Assembly: GCA_029821745.1 (NCBI GenBank)
Contig: JALGSS010000003.1
Location: 1 to 40,336 of the forward strand
DNA: 40,336 nucleotides
Source of the DNA: Candidatus Zipacnadia bacterium
GTDB lineage: Bacteria; Armatimonadota; Zipacnadia; Zipacnadales; JABUFB01
Direction of reading: 5' to 3'
Part shown: in pieces, positions 7,376 to 17,164 of the stretch
How the letters are laid out: each line of letters opens with the position of its first letter
How positions within the stretch are numbered: the stretch's first letter is position 1
The notes under the pieces: model-generated
The model's input: the letters and a program-made list of their open reading frames with translations, nothing else
Databases searched by the model: none
Told to the model about the DNA's origin: nothing
Position numbers and translations under genes: made by a program

Positions 7376-9130
7376 ATGAGTGGAACACTGTTCAAAGAAG
7401 TCAGCTACTCCCTCTCTAAACTGCTTGAGGATATCGAGATGGGGGAGATTGGTCTTCCAGACATCCAGCGCCCCTTCGTCTGGAAGAACCCGAAGGTGCG
7501 CGACCTCTTCGATTCCATGTATAAGGGCTTCCCCGTTGGCTATCTGTTGTTCTGGGCTAACGGGCTGCCGAACGGCCACCGCCAGGTGGGGGCAGAAACC
7601 AAGCAGAAGGTCGCGCGCCTGCTTATCGTGGATGGGCAGCAACGGCTGACTTCGCTCTTCGCAGTCCTCAAAGGGCAAGAGGTAGTCAGGGAGGACTACA
7701 GCAGAGAGCGCATACATATAGCCTTCCGCCCCCGTGATGCTACCTTTGAGGTGGCTGACGCCGCAGTCCGGAAGGACCCGGAGTTCATATCAGACATCAG
7801 TGAACTGTGGTCCGGGGAAGTACCGCGAAACCGCTTCGTCAAGGAGTTCATCACGAAGCTCCGAGACAGCAGAGAGGTCACCGAAGACGAGGAGGATTTC
7901 CTCTGCGAACAGATCGATCAGTTGTATGACCTGCAGAGCTACCCATTCACCGCACTGGAGCTTTCACCAACCGTGAATGAGGAGGACGTGGCGGAGGTCT
8001 TCGTTCGGATCAACAGCAGGGGCACACCCCTCAACCAAGCGGACTTCATCCTTACGCTGATGTCGGTCTTCTGGGACGAGGGGCGCGCTGAGATGGAGCA
8101 GTTCTGCCGTCTGGCACGCACCCCGAGCACGGGCGCTCCATCGCCATTCAACTACCACCTCCAACCCGACCCTGACCAATTGCTGCGCGTGAGCATCGCC
8201 CTGGGGTTCCGCCGCGCACGCCTGCAACACGCCTACAACGTGCTCCGCGGGAAGGACCTGGCAACCGGAGAGTTCAGCGAGGACCGGCGGGATGAGCAGT
8301 TCCAGATCCTGGGAGAGACACAGTCCTACGTTCTGGATCTCCAGAATTGGCACGACTTCTTCAAGGCGCTTCTGCGTGCTGGTTACCGGCAGAAGTCAAT
8401 GATCACCTCCAGCCTGAACGTGCTCTATACGTACGCCCTCTATCTGATAGGCAAGCGCGACTTTGGGGTCGACCACCATACGTTGCGGAATGTCATCGCC
8501 CGATGGTACTTCATGTCTGCTCTCACCGGTCGATACACCGGGTCTCCTGAAAGCGTCATGGAGGAGGACCTGGCACGCCTGCGGGACATTAGGGATGCCG
8601 ACGGCTTCGTCGAGCTCCTGGATGGGCTCGTGAAGGCCGCAATGCCCGATGACTACTGGACAATCACGTTGCCCTCTGACATGGAGACTTCGTCAGCGCG
8701 CACTCCGCCGCTCTTCGCCTACTATGCCTCACTCAATCTGCTTGGTGCGCGGGTGCTCTTCTCCAAACTGAAGGTCGCTGAACTCCTGGCGCCGGGCACA
8801 CAAGCCAAGAAGTCGGCACTGGAGAGGCATCACCTGTTCCCACGGAACTACCTCAAGACACTGGGGATCGACGAGACCCGGGAAATCAACCAGATAGCCA
8901 ACTTCGCCTTGGTGGAGTGGATGGACAACATCGACGTTTCGGACAGCCCACCGAGTGAATACTACCCGCAATACGCACAGCGCTACTCGGCAGATCAACT
9001 TTCCGAGATGTGCTACTGGCATGCCCTCCCGGAGGGATGGGAGCATATGGAGTACGCGGACTTCCTGGCGGCCCGGAAGAGCGCAATGGCTGGCGTAATC
9101 AGGGATGGGTTCCGGAAGCTGTGGGAGTAG
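7376..9130 (+). CDS. DUF262 protein with C-terminal HNH-like (DUF1524-type) nuclease domain
   Basis: The N-terminal DUF262 (ParB/sulfiredoxin-like) domain shows LPDIQRPFVW near residues 27-36, GFPVGYLLFW and VDGQQRLTSL near 85-94. In GmrS-type proteins this domain couples nucleotide hydrolysis to cleavage. The C-terminus holds an HNH-like motif: ERHHLFPRNYL at 483-493, then NQIANFALVEW. The overall build is that of GmrSD/BrxU-like type IV restriction enzymes, which cut modified phage DNA, though the substrate here is unknown. It is 584 aa, of normal length for a single-chain version. Its stop is 14 bp before hsdR, so it is firmly inside the operon. It may back up the type I enzyme against phages with modified bases. 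The function is inferred from family and context. Confidence 0.9.
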   Translation: MSGTLFKEVSYSLSKLLEDIEMGEIGLPDIQRPFVWKNPKVRDLFDSMYKGFPVGYLLFWANGLPNGHRQVGAETKQKVARLLIVDGQQRLTSLFAVLKGQEVVREDYSRERIHIAFRPRDATFEVADAAVRKDPEFISDISELWSGEVPRNRFVKEFITKLRDSREVTEDEEDFLCEQIDQLYDLQSYPFTALELSPTVNEEDVAEVFVRINSRGTPLNQADFILTLMSVFWDEGRAEMEQFCRLARTPSTGAPSPFNYHLQPDPDQLLRVSIALGFRRARLQHAYNVLRGKDLATGEFSEDRRDEQFQILGETQSYVLDLQNWHDFFKALLRAGYRQKSMITSSLNVLYTYALYLIGKRDFGVDHHTLRNVIARWYFMSALTGRYTGSPESVMEEDLARLRDIRDADGFVELLDGLVKAAMPDDYWTITLPSDMETSSARTPPLFAYYASLNLLGARVLFSKLKVAELLAPGTQAKKSALERHHLFPRNYLKTLGIDETREINQIANFALVEWMDNIDVSDSPPSEYYPQYAQRYSADQLSEMCYWHALPEGWEHMEYADFLAARKSAMAGVIRDGFRKLWE

Positions 9131-9144
9131 GCTCATAGGGGGCC

Positions 9145-12100
9145 ATGTCGATGAGTGTCGGGGCAATCGACGAAGCTGCTCTCGAAGCGAGTGCCTTGCA
9201 GTGGTTCATGCAGGCAGGCTACGCAGTGCGCTTTGGTCCAGACATCGCCCCTGGCGAACCGGGGGCGGCGCGGGAGCGCCATGACGAGGCGTTCCTGCCA
9301 GACCGTCTGCGCGACGCGTTGGCGGCCCTCAACCCCGACATCCCAGAAGAAGCCCTCCACGATGCCTACCGCAAGATCACCCTTGCCCCGAGCCCAAGCC
9401 TGATCGAGACCAACCATCAGTTCCACCAGATGCTGGTTGATGGCGTTGACGTCCGATACCGCAACGCAGATGGCCGCGACGTCTTCGAGAAGGTGCGAGT
9501 GCTGGACTTCGACGACCCGGACGCCAACGACTGGCTGGTCGTCAACCAGTTCTCAGTCGTTGAGGACAACTGCCACCGCCGGGCGGACGTCGTCGTCCTC
9601 GTGAACGGGCTGCCCCTCGCCGTCCTCGAGCTGAAGAGCCCGACATCGGAGACAGCCACCGCTCGGTCCGGCTACGATCAGCTCCAGACCTACCGCAACG
9701 AGATCCCGGCGCTCTTCCATCACAACGAGGTGCTGGTCGCTTCTGACGGGATGGCTTCACGGGCCGGGACGCTAACCGGAAGCTGGGAGTGGTTCCTCCC
9801 CTGGAAGACTGTTGAGGGAGACGTCATCTCGCCGCCCGGCATGTCCTCGCTGGAGGTCCTGATTCGGGGCATCTTCGATAAGCGGCGCTTCCTTGACCTG
9901 ATCCGGCACTTCATAGTGTTCGAGTCCGACGGCGCTGAGTACCAGAAGAAGATGGCGCTATACCATCAGTACCACGCGGTGAACAAGGCGGTCGAGAGCG
10001 TGGTCGCCGCCTCGTCGGCGGAGGGCGACGGCAAGGCCGGCGTCGTCTGGCACACGCAGGGCTCAGGCAAGAGTCTGAGCATGGTCTTTCTAGCGGGCAA
10101 GCTGATCCAGCGCGAGGAGATGGCGAACCCAACGCTGGTGGTAATCACCGACCGCATAGACCTGGACAGCCAGCTATTCAGCGTCTTCTCAGGATGCAGG
10201 GAACTACTGCGCCAGCGGCCGGAGCAGGCCCAGGACCGGGAGCACCTGAGGGATCTGCTGGAGGTCCCCTCTGGCGGTGTCATCTTCACCACGCTGCAGA
10301 AGTTCCTCGCTGAGCCGGGCGCCGATTACCCGTGCCTTTCGGACCGCAGGAACGTTCTGGTCATCTGCGACGAGGCCCACCGCAGCCACTATGATTTCGT
10401 GGACGGGCTTGCGCGCAACATGAGAGACGCGCTGCCAAACGCTTCCTTCATCGCCTTTACCGGGACGCCGCTGGAGTTGGTCGGCAAACACACAGTGCAG
10501 GTCTTCGGGGACTACCTGGACGTCTACAACATCCGCCAAGCGGTCGAGGACGAGGCCACGGTCCCGATCTACTACGAGGGCCGGCTGATCCCGCTGGACC
10601 TGTCGCCTGAGGAGGAGCCGCTCCTTGACGCGGAGTTCGACGACATAACCGAGGACGAGGAAGACGACGAGCGGGTGAGGCTCAGGAACAAGTGGTCGCG
10701 GCTGGAGCAGCTGGTGGGCGCCGAAGACCGCGTCGAGAGACTGGCCGCGGACCTGGTGGAGCACTTCGAGCAGCGCCTCGACGTGATAGAAGGTAAGGGC
10801 ATGGTCGTCTGCATGAGCAGGCGCATCTGCGTTGACCTCTACAACGAGATCACCAAGCTGCGGCCCGACTGGCACTCCGAAGACGATGCCGAGGGGTTCG
10901 TCAAGGTCGTGATGACGGGCTCGGCCAGCGATCCTGTGGACTGGCAGCAGCACATCCGCAACAAGGCCCGGCGAGAGGACTTGGCCAAGCGCTTCAAGGA
11001 CCCGGAGAGCACGTTCCGGCTGGCTATTGTGCGTGACATGTGGCTGACCGGATTCGACGCGCCGCCTCTGCACACCATGTACGTTGACAAGCCCATGCAG
11101 GGCCACGGCCTGATGCAGACCATCGCGCGCGTCAACCGCGTCTACCCGGGCAAGCCCGGCGGTCTCATCGTTGACTACCTCGGGATCGCCGCGAAGCTCA
11201 AGCAGGCGCTGGACTACTACTCCTCCGGCGACCGCGAAGCTGCGGGGATCGACCAGTCGGAGGCAGTCGCGCTGCTGTTGGAGGAACTGGAGATCGTGCG
11301 GGGCCTCTTGCATGGCTTCGACTACTCGGCAGCAGTCAGCGCGGACCTGGCGACGATGCTGCCGGTCGCAGAGGCAGCGGTCGAGCACGTCCTGGGGCAG
11401 CACGTCGCCGAGGGAGAGGAGCCGCTTCGGAAGAGATTCCTGCGTCACGTCAGGGGGGTGTCGGAGGCTTTCGCTCTGGCTGTCCCGGACGAGCGCGCCC
11501 TCGACGTGCGCGACGAAGTGCGCTTTCTGCAACTCGTGCGCGCAGGGACTATCAAGGTGACGAAGTCTGAGGGGACACCGGAGGAGGATATCGAGGCCGC
11601 CATCCAGCAGATGCTCTCTCGCGCGGTGGTCTCGGGGGAAGTCATCGATATCTTTTCCGAGGCCGGTCTGGAGCGACCGGATATCTCCGTGCTGTCGGAC
11701 GAGTTCCTGCGAGAAGTCCAGGGCATGGAGCACAAGAACGTCGCTGCCGAGGCGCTGCGGAAGCTGCTGGAAGGGCGCATCCGTATCCACGAGCGCAAGA
11801 ACCCGCTGCAGGCGCGGTCCTTCGCCGAGATGCTCAAGGAGGCCATGCAGCGCTACCACAACCGGGCCATCGAAGCGGCGCAGGTCATCGAGGAGCTGCT
11901 TGCTCTGGCCCATGCAATCAGGGACGCCGAGCACCGCGGGGAGGGAATGGGCCTCACCGATGACGAACTGGCCTTCTACGACGCCCTGGCAGAAAACCAG
12001 AGCGCCGTGGAAGTAATGGGCGACGAAGAGCTAATGGTTATCGCGCGGGAGTTGCTTGTGGTGGTCAGAGAGAACGCCACCATCGACTGGGCTCAGCGCG

Positions 12101-12240
12101 AGGCGGTCCGGGCGAAACTGAGGGTGATATGCAAGCGCATCCTCCGCAAGCATGGCTACCCCCCCGACCTGCAGCAGTCGGCCACCGAAACCGTCCTCGA
12201 GCAAGCCGAGCTGCTGTGTGAGGGTTGGGTGGGGGAGTAG
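9145..12240 (+). CDS. hsdR: Type I restriction endonuclease subunit HsdR
   Basis: HsdR is the DNA-translocating endonuclease subunit of the type I complex. Its nuclease domain has D148, then the ELK motif at 162-164 and a Q-x3-Y motif (QLQTY, about 179-183). The SF2 motor has Walker A TQGSGKS at 304-310, DEAH at 409-412 and FTGTP at 438-442. Later motor motifs include [20 protein letters not shown] and [13 protein letters not shown]. The helical C-terminus presumably docks to HsdM. At 1031 aa it is full length with no visible lesion. The start is an ATG at 9145 with an AGGGGG box just upstream, 14 bp after the DUF262 stop. It is the last certain gene of the operon. Confidence 0.96.
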   Translation: MSMSVGAIDEAALEASALQWFMQAGYAVRFGPDIAPGEPGAARERHDEAFLPDRLRDALAALNPDIPEEALHDAYRKITLAPSPSLIETNHQFHQMLVDGVDVRYRNADGRDVFEKVRVLDFDDPDANDWLVVNQFSVVEDNCHRRADVVVLVNGLPLAVLELKSPTSETATARSGYDQLQTYRNEIPALFHHNEVLVASDGMASRAGTLTGSWEWFLPWKTVEGDVISPPGMSSLEVLIRGIFDKRRFLDLIRHFIVFESDGAEYQKKMALYHQYHAVNKAVESVVAASSAEGDGKAGVVWHTQGSGKSLSMVFLAGKLIQREEMANPTLVVITDRIDLDSQLFSVFSGCRELLRQRPEQAQDREHLRDLLEVPSGGVIFTTLQKFLAEPGADYPCLSDRRNVLVICDEAHRSHYDFVDGLARNMRDALPNASFIAFTGTPLELVGKHTVQVFGDYLDVYNIRQAVEDEATVPIYYEGRLIPLDLSPEEEPLLDAEFDDITEDEEDDERVRLRNKWSRLEQLVGAEDRVERLAADLVEHFEQRLDVIEGKGMVVCMSRRICVDLYNEITKLRPDWHSEDDAEGFVKVVMTGSASDPVDWQQHIRNKARREDLAKRFKDPESTFRLAIVRDMWLTGFDAPPLHTMYVDKPMQGHGLMQTIARVNRVYPGKPGGLIVDYLGIAAKLKQALDYYSSGDREAAGIDQSEAVALLLEELEIVRGLLHGFDYSAAVSADLATMLPVAEAAVEHVLGQHVAEGEEPLRKRFLRHVRGVSEAFALAVPDERALDVRDEVRFLQLVRAGTIKVTKSEGTPEEDIEAAIQQMLSRAVVSGEVIDIFSEAGLERPDISVLSDEFLREVQGMEHKNVAAEALRKLLEGRIRIHERKNPLQARSFAEMLKEAMQRYHNRAIEAAQVIEELLALAHAIRDAEHRGEGMGLTDDELAFYDALAENQSAVEVMGDEELMVIARELLVVVRENATIDWAQREAVRAKLRVICKRILRKHGYPPDLQQSATETVLEQAELLCEGWVGE

Positions 12241-12255
12241 GAAGACAGGAAGCGG

Positions 12256-12281
12256 GTCTGGGTCAGCCACCGGACCCAGAC
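12256..12281 (+). terminator. Hairpin after hsdR, probable end of the restriction operon
   Basis: GTCTGGGTC and GACCCAGAC make a perfect 9-bp stem with an 8-nt loop, starting 16 bp after the hsdR stop. There is no T-tract downstream, so it may be a Rho-assisted terminator or a 3' stabilising hairpin rather than a classic intrinsic terminator. Confidence 0.45.
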
Positions 12282-12422
12282 AGTGGTACTCTCCTCGGCA
12301 AGGCCTCCGAGACCGCCACGTCTCGTCGGATCCGGCTCAACGGTGCTTGAGTTGGGCGTGCGCGCGGACGCAGTCGTAGGAGCGAACAGTGCGTCGGCTC
12401 GCAGACCAACCGTCTCCCGATC

Positions 12423-12833
12423 GTGAACAGCGCTATGACCAATGCTCTCATACCCGTTCTGCTTGTAGGGAGGGCAATCAGTAGGTTCCCCGATGAGCAG
12501 AGAGAACACAGCACATTTCCTGACCTGCTTGCACGAACATCCCTGCTCGCGATGGTGATGGGCGATGATGAGCAGGTCTACTTGGAGTGGGCGCAGGGGT
12601 TGGGGCCGGAGAATGCCTGGGTGATCGCGGCAGAGGAGATAGCGGGGATGGGGAGCAAGAAGGAACAGGTGGAGAAAGCCAAGGAGATACTGAGCGGGGA
12701 CGCTGAACTTGGGGGCGGCTTTGATGCTTGGTTGGGTGGAGAAACGGTTGAGGTGGGGGAGGAGAACGAAGAGCAGGAGAGTGAGCCAAGGAAGAAGCGG
12801 GGAAGGCGAAGGGATACACGCCAAGCAGGATAG
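12423..12833 (+). CDS. Hypothetical protein, 136 aa, downstream of the restriction operon
   Basis: The frame opens at a GTG at 12423, with an in-frame ATG at 12435 as alternative. Residues 45-95 look like a folded helical domain (DDEQVYLEWAQGLGPENAW, then KEQVEKAKEILSG). The last 30 residues are an acidic run followed by a basic tail (RKKRGRRRDTR). The C-terminal coding sequence is purine-rich, unlike its neighbours. No family is recognised and there is no clear ribosome-binding site. It may be a fourth accessory gene or a decayed remnant. Confidence 0.4.
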   Translation: MNSAMTNALIPVLLVGRAISRFPDEQREHSTFPDLLARTSLLAMVMGDDEQVYLEWAQGLGPENAWVIAAEEIAGMGSKKEQVEKAKEILSGDAELGGGFDAWLGGETVEVGEENEEQESEPRKKRGRRRDTRQAG

Positions 12834-12962
12834 AGTGAATGGCACCATGATGTGGGAACGGCTCATAGTTCGATTGCTGGCGCAGGGATTGGGGAGAAGC
12901 CAGGAGAGCTGATTGGGGGATGGTTGTGCATTCAGCGCCAGTAGCAGGATATCCGTTCTAGA

Positions 12963-13009
12963 GGCTGAACTATCTCACTGCAGGTGGCACTAAGATGGGG
13001 GCAAGACCA
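12963..13009 (-). repeat. IS3-type left-end remnant (copy a), no transposase attached
   Basis: Read on the minus strand this begins TGGTCTTGCCCCC and continues through TTAGTGCCACCTGCAGT to GTTCAGCC. The same layout occurs at 16457, 26906, 27275, 27356 and, less clearly, 34543. TG...GCCCCC termini are typical of IS3-family left ends. No orfA follows. This copy lies in the 363-bp gap before the metzincin gene, next to a solo right end. Confidence 0.5.
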
Positions 13010-13012
13010 GCC

Positions 13013-13058
13013 GGCCAAAGTACCACATAGAGACTGGTATCACTTGTGGGGGCAGGCA
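13013..13058 (+). repeat. Solo IS3-type right end (copy 1)
   Basis: Shares GGCCAAAGTACCACATAGAG and the terminal GTGGGGGCAGG with the right end of the IS at 28449-28495, but no transposase precedes it. It ends 138 bp before the metzincin ATG. Together with the adjacent left-end remnant it forms a compound unit of about 95 bp that recurs at 27356-27450. The rest of the 12834-13196 gap shows nothing I can identify. Confidence 0.65.
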
Positions 13059-13196
13059 CCACCGCCCCAGGCGATACTAGTTCCCGACAGGGACAACTTT
13101 CTCGGATGCAGGTCCTGCCCTGATCGTTGCCGAGGACACTGCAGACGTTCCTGCCGGACAGACCGGATCGGGTCATCAGCCGCCAGGGAGGGTAAC

Positions 13197-16100
13197 ATGA
13201 AGAGATTTCTCGTAGGTCTCCTTGCCGTCACCACGATTTGCCCAGCCTTCGCCGCCAAACAGACCGTCGCTGAAGTCAAGATCGTGCCGAGTCAGGGCGG
13301 AGAGACAGAGCACTTCGGTGCCTCCGTCTCCGTAGATGGGGACTACGCCATCATTGGTGCGCCGGCTCCCAACCACATGGGGGAGGGCGGCTCGGCCTTT
13401 GTCTACAAGCGTGACGGCCAGACACTGGTGGAGCAGACAAGACTGACGAGACTCGGCGGCGAGGAGATGGAGCTGTTTGGCCAGTCCGTCGCGATATCCG
13501 GCGACTATGCCGTGGTCGGCGTCCCGGGACATGACATCGGGATCCACATAGACCCTGGGTCAGCCTTCGTCTATCGGCGCGACGGGGAAGGCTGGGTAGA
13601 GCAAGCCATGCTCGTGGCCGGTGATCCCGGCGGCGGCGACGAGTTCGGGCACTCGGTCGCGATCGATGGCGACTACATCATCGTGGGGGCGTTACATGGC
13701 GACGTCAACGGCTGCGCCTATATCTTCATGCGGAACGGCGAAGAGTGGGTGCAGCAAGCCAAGCTTGTCGGCGGCGGTGGCCCTCTGAGCGACCAGTTCG
13801 GGTACTCCGTCGCGATCGATGGTCCCTACGCCATTGTGGGCGATCCCGAGGACACCAAGCAGGGCCCGGGGTCCGCCTATGTCTTCGTACGTGACGGGAC
13901 AGGCTGGTCGCAACAAGCCAAGCTCGCCGGCACCAACGGCGAGGCGATGGGGATGTTCGGGGCGGCTGTGGCGATCGATGGGGACTGCGCCGTCGTGGGA
14001 GCGCCGGACGAGAGCCCCAAGGAGCCATTCTCTCACAGCGCGGGGGTGGGGCACATCTTCCGGCGCAACGGTACCGGCTGGACAGAGGAAGCCATGCTCC
14101 GGATGGCCGAACCCGAAGACATCGACGTTCCAGACTGCAGTGCTGGAGTATCCGTGTCGATATCCGGCAGTTCAGTAGTCCTGGGGGCAACTGGCGGGGT
14201 TGGCCCTTCAGCCGGCGGACTCGCGCGTACCGGCGTAGCCTACCTCTACCAGGGGGGCGGAGGCAACTGGGAGGGCGTGCAGAAGCTCGTGCCCGGTGAC
14301 GGCATTGAGGGAGGCAGCTTCGGGCCCGCGGTCTCGATCAGCGGCGACCTCATCATCGTGGGGGCGACTCACACCCATCCCCTCGCCCACGAGTCGGGTT
14401 CGGCCTACGCATACGGAGTGACGTCGGCCCAGCAACGGCCCAGAGCCACCCCGAAGATCGCGGTCGAGCCGCTCGAAGACCATCTCTTCTGGGACGACGA
14501 CGGCGGCTTCCAGCTCACCATCCGGCACGCCGGCTACGAGGACGGGGAGGGCGGAGAACAGGGCGCTGCTCGATCCACGGCCTGGGAGTCGGTGACCGTC
14601 GGCATCACGGTCAACACCCCTCCTGAGTTCCTCGAGGGTGACCTCGTGACCCAGACATTCCTCCTGCCACCGAAAGAGAAGAAGCAGTTCGACGTCGAGG
14701 TCGTTGACCTGCTGCCCTTGATTCGCAACTTCGAGCGAGACGTTCTGTTCGGCGCCAACGTTCAGATCAAGGCCTGGCAGGAAGACGATCCGGAGACGCT
14801 GATCTTCGACGACGAGTTCAACATCTATCGCTATCTCGACGCCGCCGACGACGAACACGACGACCGGACTATGTCGCTGGCCCCAACTTATCGGGACGGC
14901 CGCGACGGCGACGCGACCCGCAAGCGCGAAGTCGAGCTGTGGGGCGTTCACGAGGAGGCAGAGGCCGAGTTCGAGATCGATCCCGCGGAGGAGTTCCGGG
15001 TCGAGATGGCTCCGCCCCTGGCCACCTTCATCTTCGACCCGAGCGCCGGCAATCAGCTTGACCACTTCATCGAGGACCTGCAGGTCCGGAACAAGAGAAA
15101 GGACCGGGTGGCCGGGACGCTGTTCATCGCGGGCAAGGGGACGCCGACCTACAATGTCTTCCTCAACAAACGCGAACTCGTGGCGACACTCGAGCGCATA
15201 GCGGTCTACAACACCCCTGCTTACCATCTGCACACGGCTCTGCTCACGAACGACGAGGCCGTCCTTGTCCGCTCTGCGCCTGTTCGGCAGAGGATCGCCG
15301 ACCGGGTCCAGGCCCGCATGGAGCAGCTGCTCGAGGCCGTCTCACCGGCAATCAAGTTCGTCGAGAGCGCGGGCGACCCAAAGACCACGATCGTCTACTC
15401 CTGGCCAACGCGCCTCAACGGCCCTCGCGCGAACCCGGGGCCGGAGCCGGTCTCGGCGGACTACTGGCCGGAGCGCCTTGGCGAGGTCGACGCGGTAACC
15501 AACCCCATCGTCGGGCCCTTTGGTCATGCGGGAGCCGTTGACAACGTCGGCATGATCTACCGGCACCTGCGGAATCGCGAGAACTACAGCCGCGCGGAGC
15601 TGCACTACCGCCTGGCCACCGCGATCAACATGACCCCTCACGGCGGCATCGAGATCTTCGTCGACTCCATCATGGAGCACGTCGGAACCGGGGAGCCTCT
15701 CACGCTGAACGAGGACCAGATTGTCAACGCGGTCGCGAAGACTGCTCTGCACGAGTTGGGGCATGATCTGGGCGTGCTCCACACCGCCGCCATGACCACG
15801 AGTCCCGTCCCCGCCAGGAAGCTCGAGCACCAGCGGATCGTCTGGGACGGCGGGGACCCGGGCGGCTCGTTCTTCCTGGGGTTCAACGGCGAGGAGATCG
15901 CCGAGCCTCTGCCCCGTGACGCCACGGCAGCGCAGATCGGGTACGCGCTGCGCGGCCTGGACTCGATCTGGGGGCCCAACATAAGCATCCCGGAGAAGAG
16001 CCCGCTTGAGGACGGCTTTCCTCGCTGGGTGAAGGTCCGCTTCGGGAACGTGTTTGCGGGAGCGGATGTCCCCTTGCTCACGGCTCGCAGGAACCCCGAA

Positions 16101-16454
16101 GACGAGCCGCCCGGCGGCGATCTGAACGAGCTGCTTGACATCTGGGTCGAGGTCGCGCTGCCCGAGGGCCAGGTCGGCAGGCCCGAATTCGTCGGCCGAG
16201 GTGCGGCGACGCAGTTGGTCTTCGGCGTACCGGGCAACTCCCGCGGCGACTGGGATATCATGACTGGCGGACTGAACGACACCCAGGGCAAGCTGCGCTT
16301 CCTTCCCGAGCTCGGCCTTACCGGTCTGAGGATAGGCCTGCACCTGGGTTACGACGAAGAGGAGATTGAGAACTACACCCAGGTTCTCGAGCAGCACTAC
16401 CACATCGCGACCCAGACAAAGGGCAGGGGCGAGGCCTGGGACTCGGCCGACTGA
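13197..16454 (+). CDS. Secreted FG-GAP-repeat protein with a metzincin-type zinc protease motif
   Basis: The track frame starts at 12984, but the ATG at 13197 has GGGAGGG just upstream and opens a signal peptide (MKRFLVGLLAVTTICPAFA). Residues 25-430 are repeated FG-GAP units of the form FG-SVAIDGDYAIVGAP followed by GSAFVYRRDG, which build an integrin-like beta-propeller. Residues 450-800 are beta-rich with no clear family. HELGHDLGVLH at 852-862 matches the HExxHxxGxxH zinc site of metzincin peptidases; the downstream Met-turn is uncertain. The protein is probably exported and cleaves or binds extracellular protein or glycan; the substrate is unknown. The TGA stop lies 2 bp before an IS-end remnant, so the C-terminus may have been shortened by insertion. 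Confidence 0.85.
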   Translation: MKRFLVGLLAVTTICPAFAAKQTVAEVKIVPSQGGETEHFGASVSVDGDYAIIGAPAPNHMGEGGSAFVYKRDGQTLVEQTRLTRLGGEEMELFGQSVAISGDYAVVGVPGHDIGIHIDPGSAFVYRRDGEGWVEQAMLVAGDPGGGDEFGHSVAIDGDYIIVGALHGDVNGCAYIFMRNGEEWVQQAKLVGGGGPLSDQFGYSVAIDGPYAIVGDPEDTKQGPGSAYVFVRDGTGWSQQAKLAGTNGEAMGMFGAAVAIDGDCAVVGAPDESPKEPFSHSAGVGHIFRRNGTGWTEEAMLRMAEPEDIDVPDCSAGVSVSISGSSVVLGATGGVGPSAGGLARTGVAYLYQGGGGNWEGVQKLVPGDGIEGGSFGPAVSISGDLIIVGATHTHPLAHESGSAYAYGVTSAQQRPRATPKIAVEPLEDHLFWDDDGGFQLTIRHAGYEDGEGGEQGAARSTAWESVTVGITVNTPPEFLEGDLVTQTFLLPPKEKKQFDVEVVDLLPLIRNFERDVLFGANVQIKAWQEDDPETLIFDDEFNIYRYLDAADDEHDDRTMSLAPTYRDGRDGDATRKREVELWGVHEEAEAEFEIDPAEEFRVEMAPPLATFIFDPSAGNQLDHFIEDLQVRNKRKDRVAGTLFIAGKGTPTYNVFLNKRELVATLERIAVYNTPAYHLHTALLTNDEAVLVRSAPVRQRIADRVQARMEQLLEAVSPAIKFVESAGDPKTTIVYSWPTRLNGPRANPGPEPVSADYWPERLGEVDAVTNPIVGPFGHAGAVDNVGMIYRHLRNRENYSRAELHYRLATAINMTPHGGIEIFVDSIMEHVGTGEPLTLNEDQIVNAVAKTALHELGHDLGVLHTAAMTTSPVPARKLEHQRIVWDGGDPGGSFFLGFNGEEIAEPLPRDATAAQIGYALRGLDSIWGPNISIPEKSPLEDGFPRWVKVRFGNVFAGADVPLLTARRNPEDEPPGGDLNELLDIWVEVALPEGQVGRPEFVGRGAATQLVFGVPGNSRGDWDIMTGGLNDTQGKLRFLPELGLTGLRIGLHLGYDEEEIENYTQVLEQHYHIATQTKGRGEAWDSAD

Positions 16455-16456
16455 TA

Positions 16457-16508
16457 TGGTCCGCATCCAGCATATTGGTCCACCTGGGATGAGAATGGCT
16501 GAAGACGT
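16457..16508 (+). repeat. IS3-type left-end remnant (copy e)
   Basis: Starts TGGTCC and contains TTGGTCCACCTGGGATGAGA followed by TGAAGA. It matches 26926-26954 at 25 of 29 positions and shares the CCACCTG core with the other left ends. It begins 2 bp after the metzincin stop codon. No transposase gene is attached. Confidence 0.5.
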
Positions 16509-16657
16509 ATGCTGTCCCTACCGAAAACTCCATCTGACCGCTGAAGCGTCTTGAGGTCGAGGCCAACGCTCTCGTTCGACCGACGAACTGGGGGTTTGCG
16601 GTTCCGCTGCGAGGTCCGGATACAGTCATCGGGGGGGGCAATGCAGCCTGGGCGAGG

Positions 16658-16686
16658 TGACCCTCGGTATGCAGGCACGAGGGTCA
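16658..16686. other. 9-bp perfect hairpin inside the 650-bp element
   Basis: TGACCCTCG and CGAGGGTCA flank an 11-nt loop. No T-run follows. It may be a subterminal structure of the element or a weak terminator after the metzincin gene; neither is certain. Confidence 0.3.
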
Positions 16687-16809
16687 GGTGAGCAATCGCT
16701 CTCTGCACTCCGGGCATCATCAACGCTCGGGCTTGTCAGGCAGTTCTTCGTTCGTAGTGATGGTGCAGGCCACCGACTTCGGGCACCTCGACGACTTCCC
16801 CCGCCTCCG

Positions 16810-16836
16810 CCTGTCCTTCCCGAAAACCCCATCCGG
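16810..16836 (+). repeat. Solo copy of the 27-bp terminal repeat of the 80-bp MITE
   Basis: Matches the left arm of the hairpin element at 21044-21070 at 26 of 27 positions (CCTGTCCTTCCCGAAAACCC, then CATCCGG). Similarity to the reverse strand of the right arm continues about 25 bp further in (GGACGCC, GATC, CCTGAG). It faces the inverted copy at 21097-21123, so the pair brackets the whole propeller gene. Confidence 0.6.
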
Positions 16837-17164
16837 ACGCCAGATCATCCTGAGTTTGGCGTAAGAAGCCCCGTCAGTGCGCGGCAATGCGTCCATTTCG
16901 GGGTTCGGCTGGGGTCTCGGCGCGTGTTGGTGGGCAGGGGTAAGGACTGCTCGAGGACTTGGCTTCTCGCAGCCGCCTGCGGGAAGGGAAGGGTGAGCAG
17001 AGCGAGAAGCAAACGAGCAGTTGTGACCAAGGAGGAAAGCACCACCCAAGCGGTCAAGAGGTCCCGTTGAGTGGTGGGTATTCCGTGGGGCGCAAGCCTT
17101 GCCCTGCAAGGCCGCGCAGGCCCGTCGCCCCAGTCGATACGAGTTTTCGATAGGGACAGCCCCT

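Larger units (their letters stand above)
16511..17160. mobile_element. 650-bp element bounded by 20-bp terminal inverted repeats
   Basis: The ends GCTGTCCCTACCGAAAACTC (16511-16530) and GAGTTTTCGATAGGGACAGC (17141-17160) are inverted repeats with one mismatch in 20. The interior encodes no recognisable transposase on either strand, so this looks non-autonomous or decayed. It fills nearly the whole 710-bp gap between the metzincin and propeller genes, and its right end lies 4 bp from the propeller stop codon. No target duplication is visible. The ends resemble those of the element at 21044-21123. Confidence 0.55.

Noticed and set aside
10204-11934. 576-aa minus-strand ORF inside hsdR
   Set aside because: Shadow of the hsdR reading frame; no motif and no ribosome-binding site.
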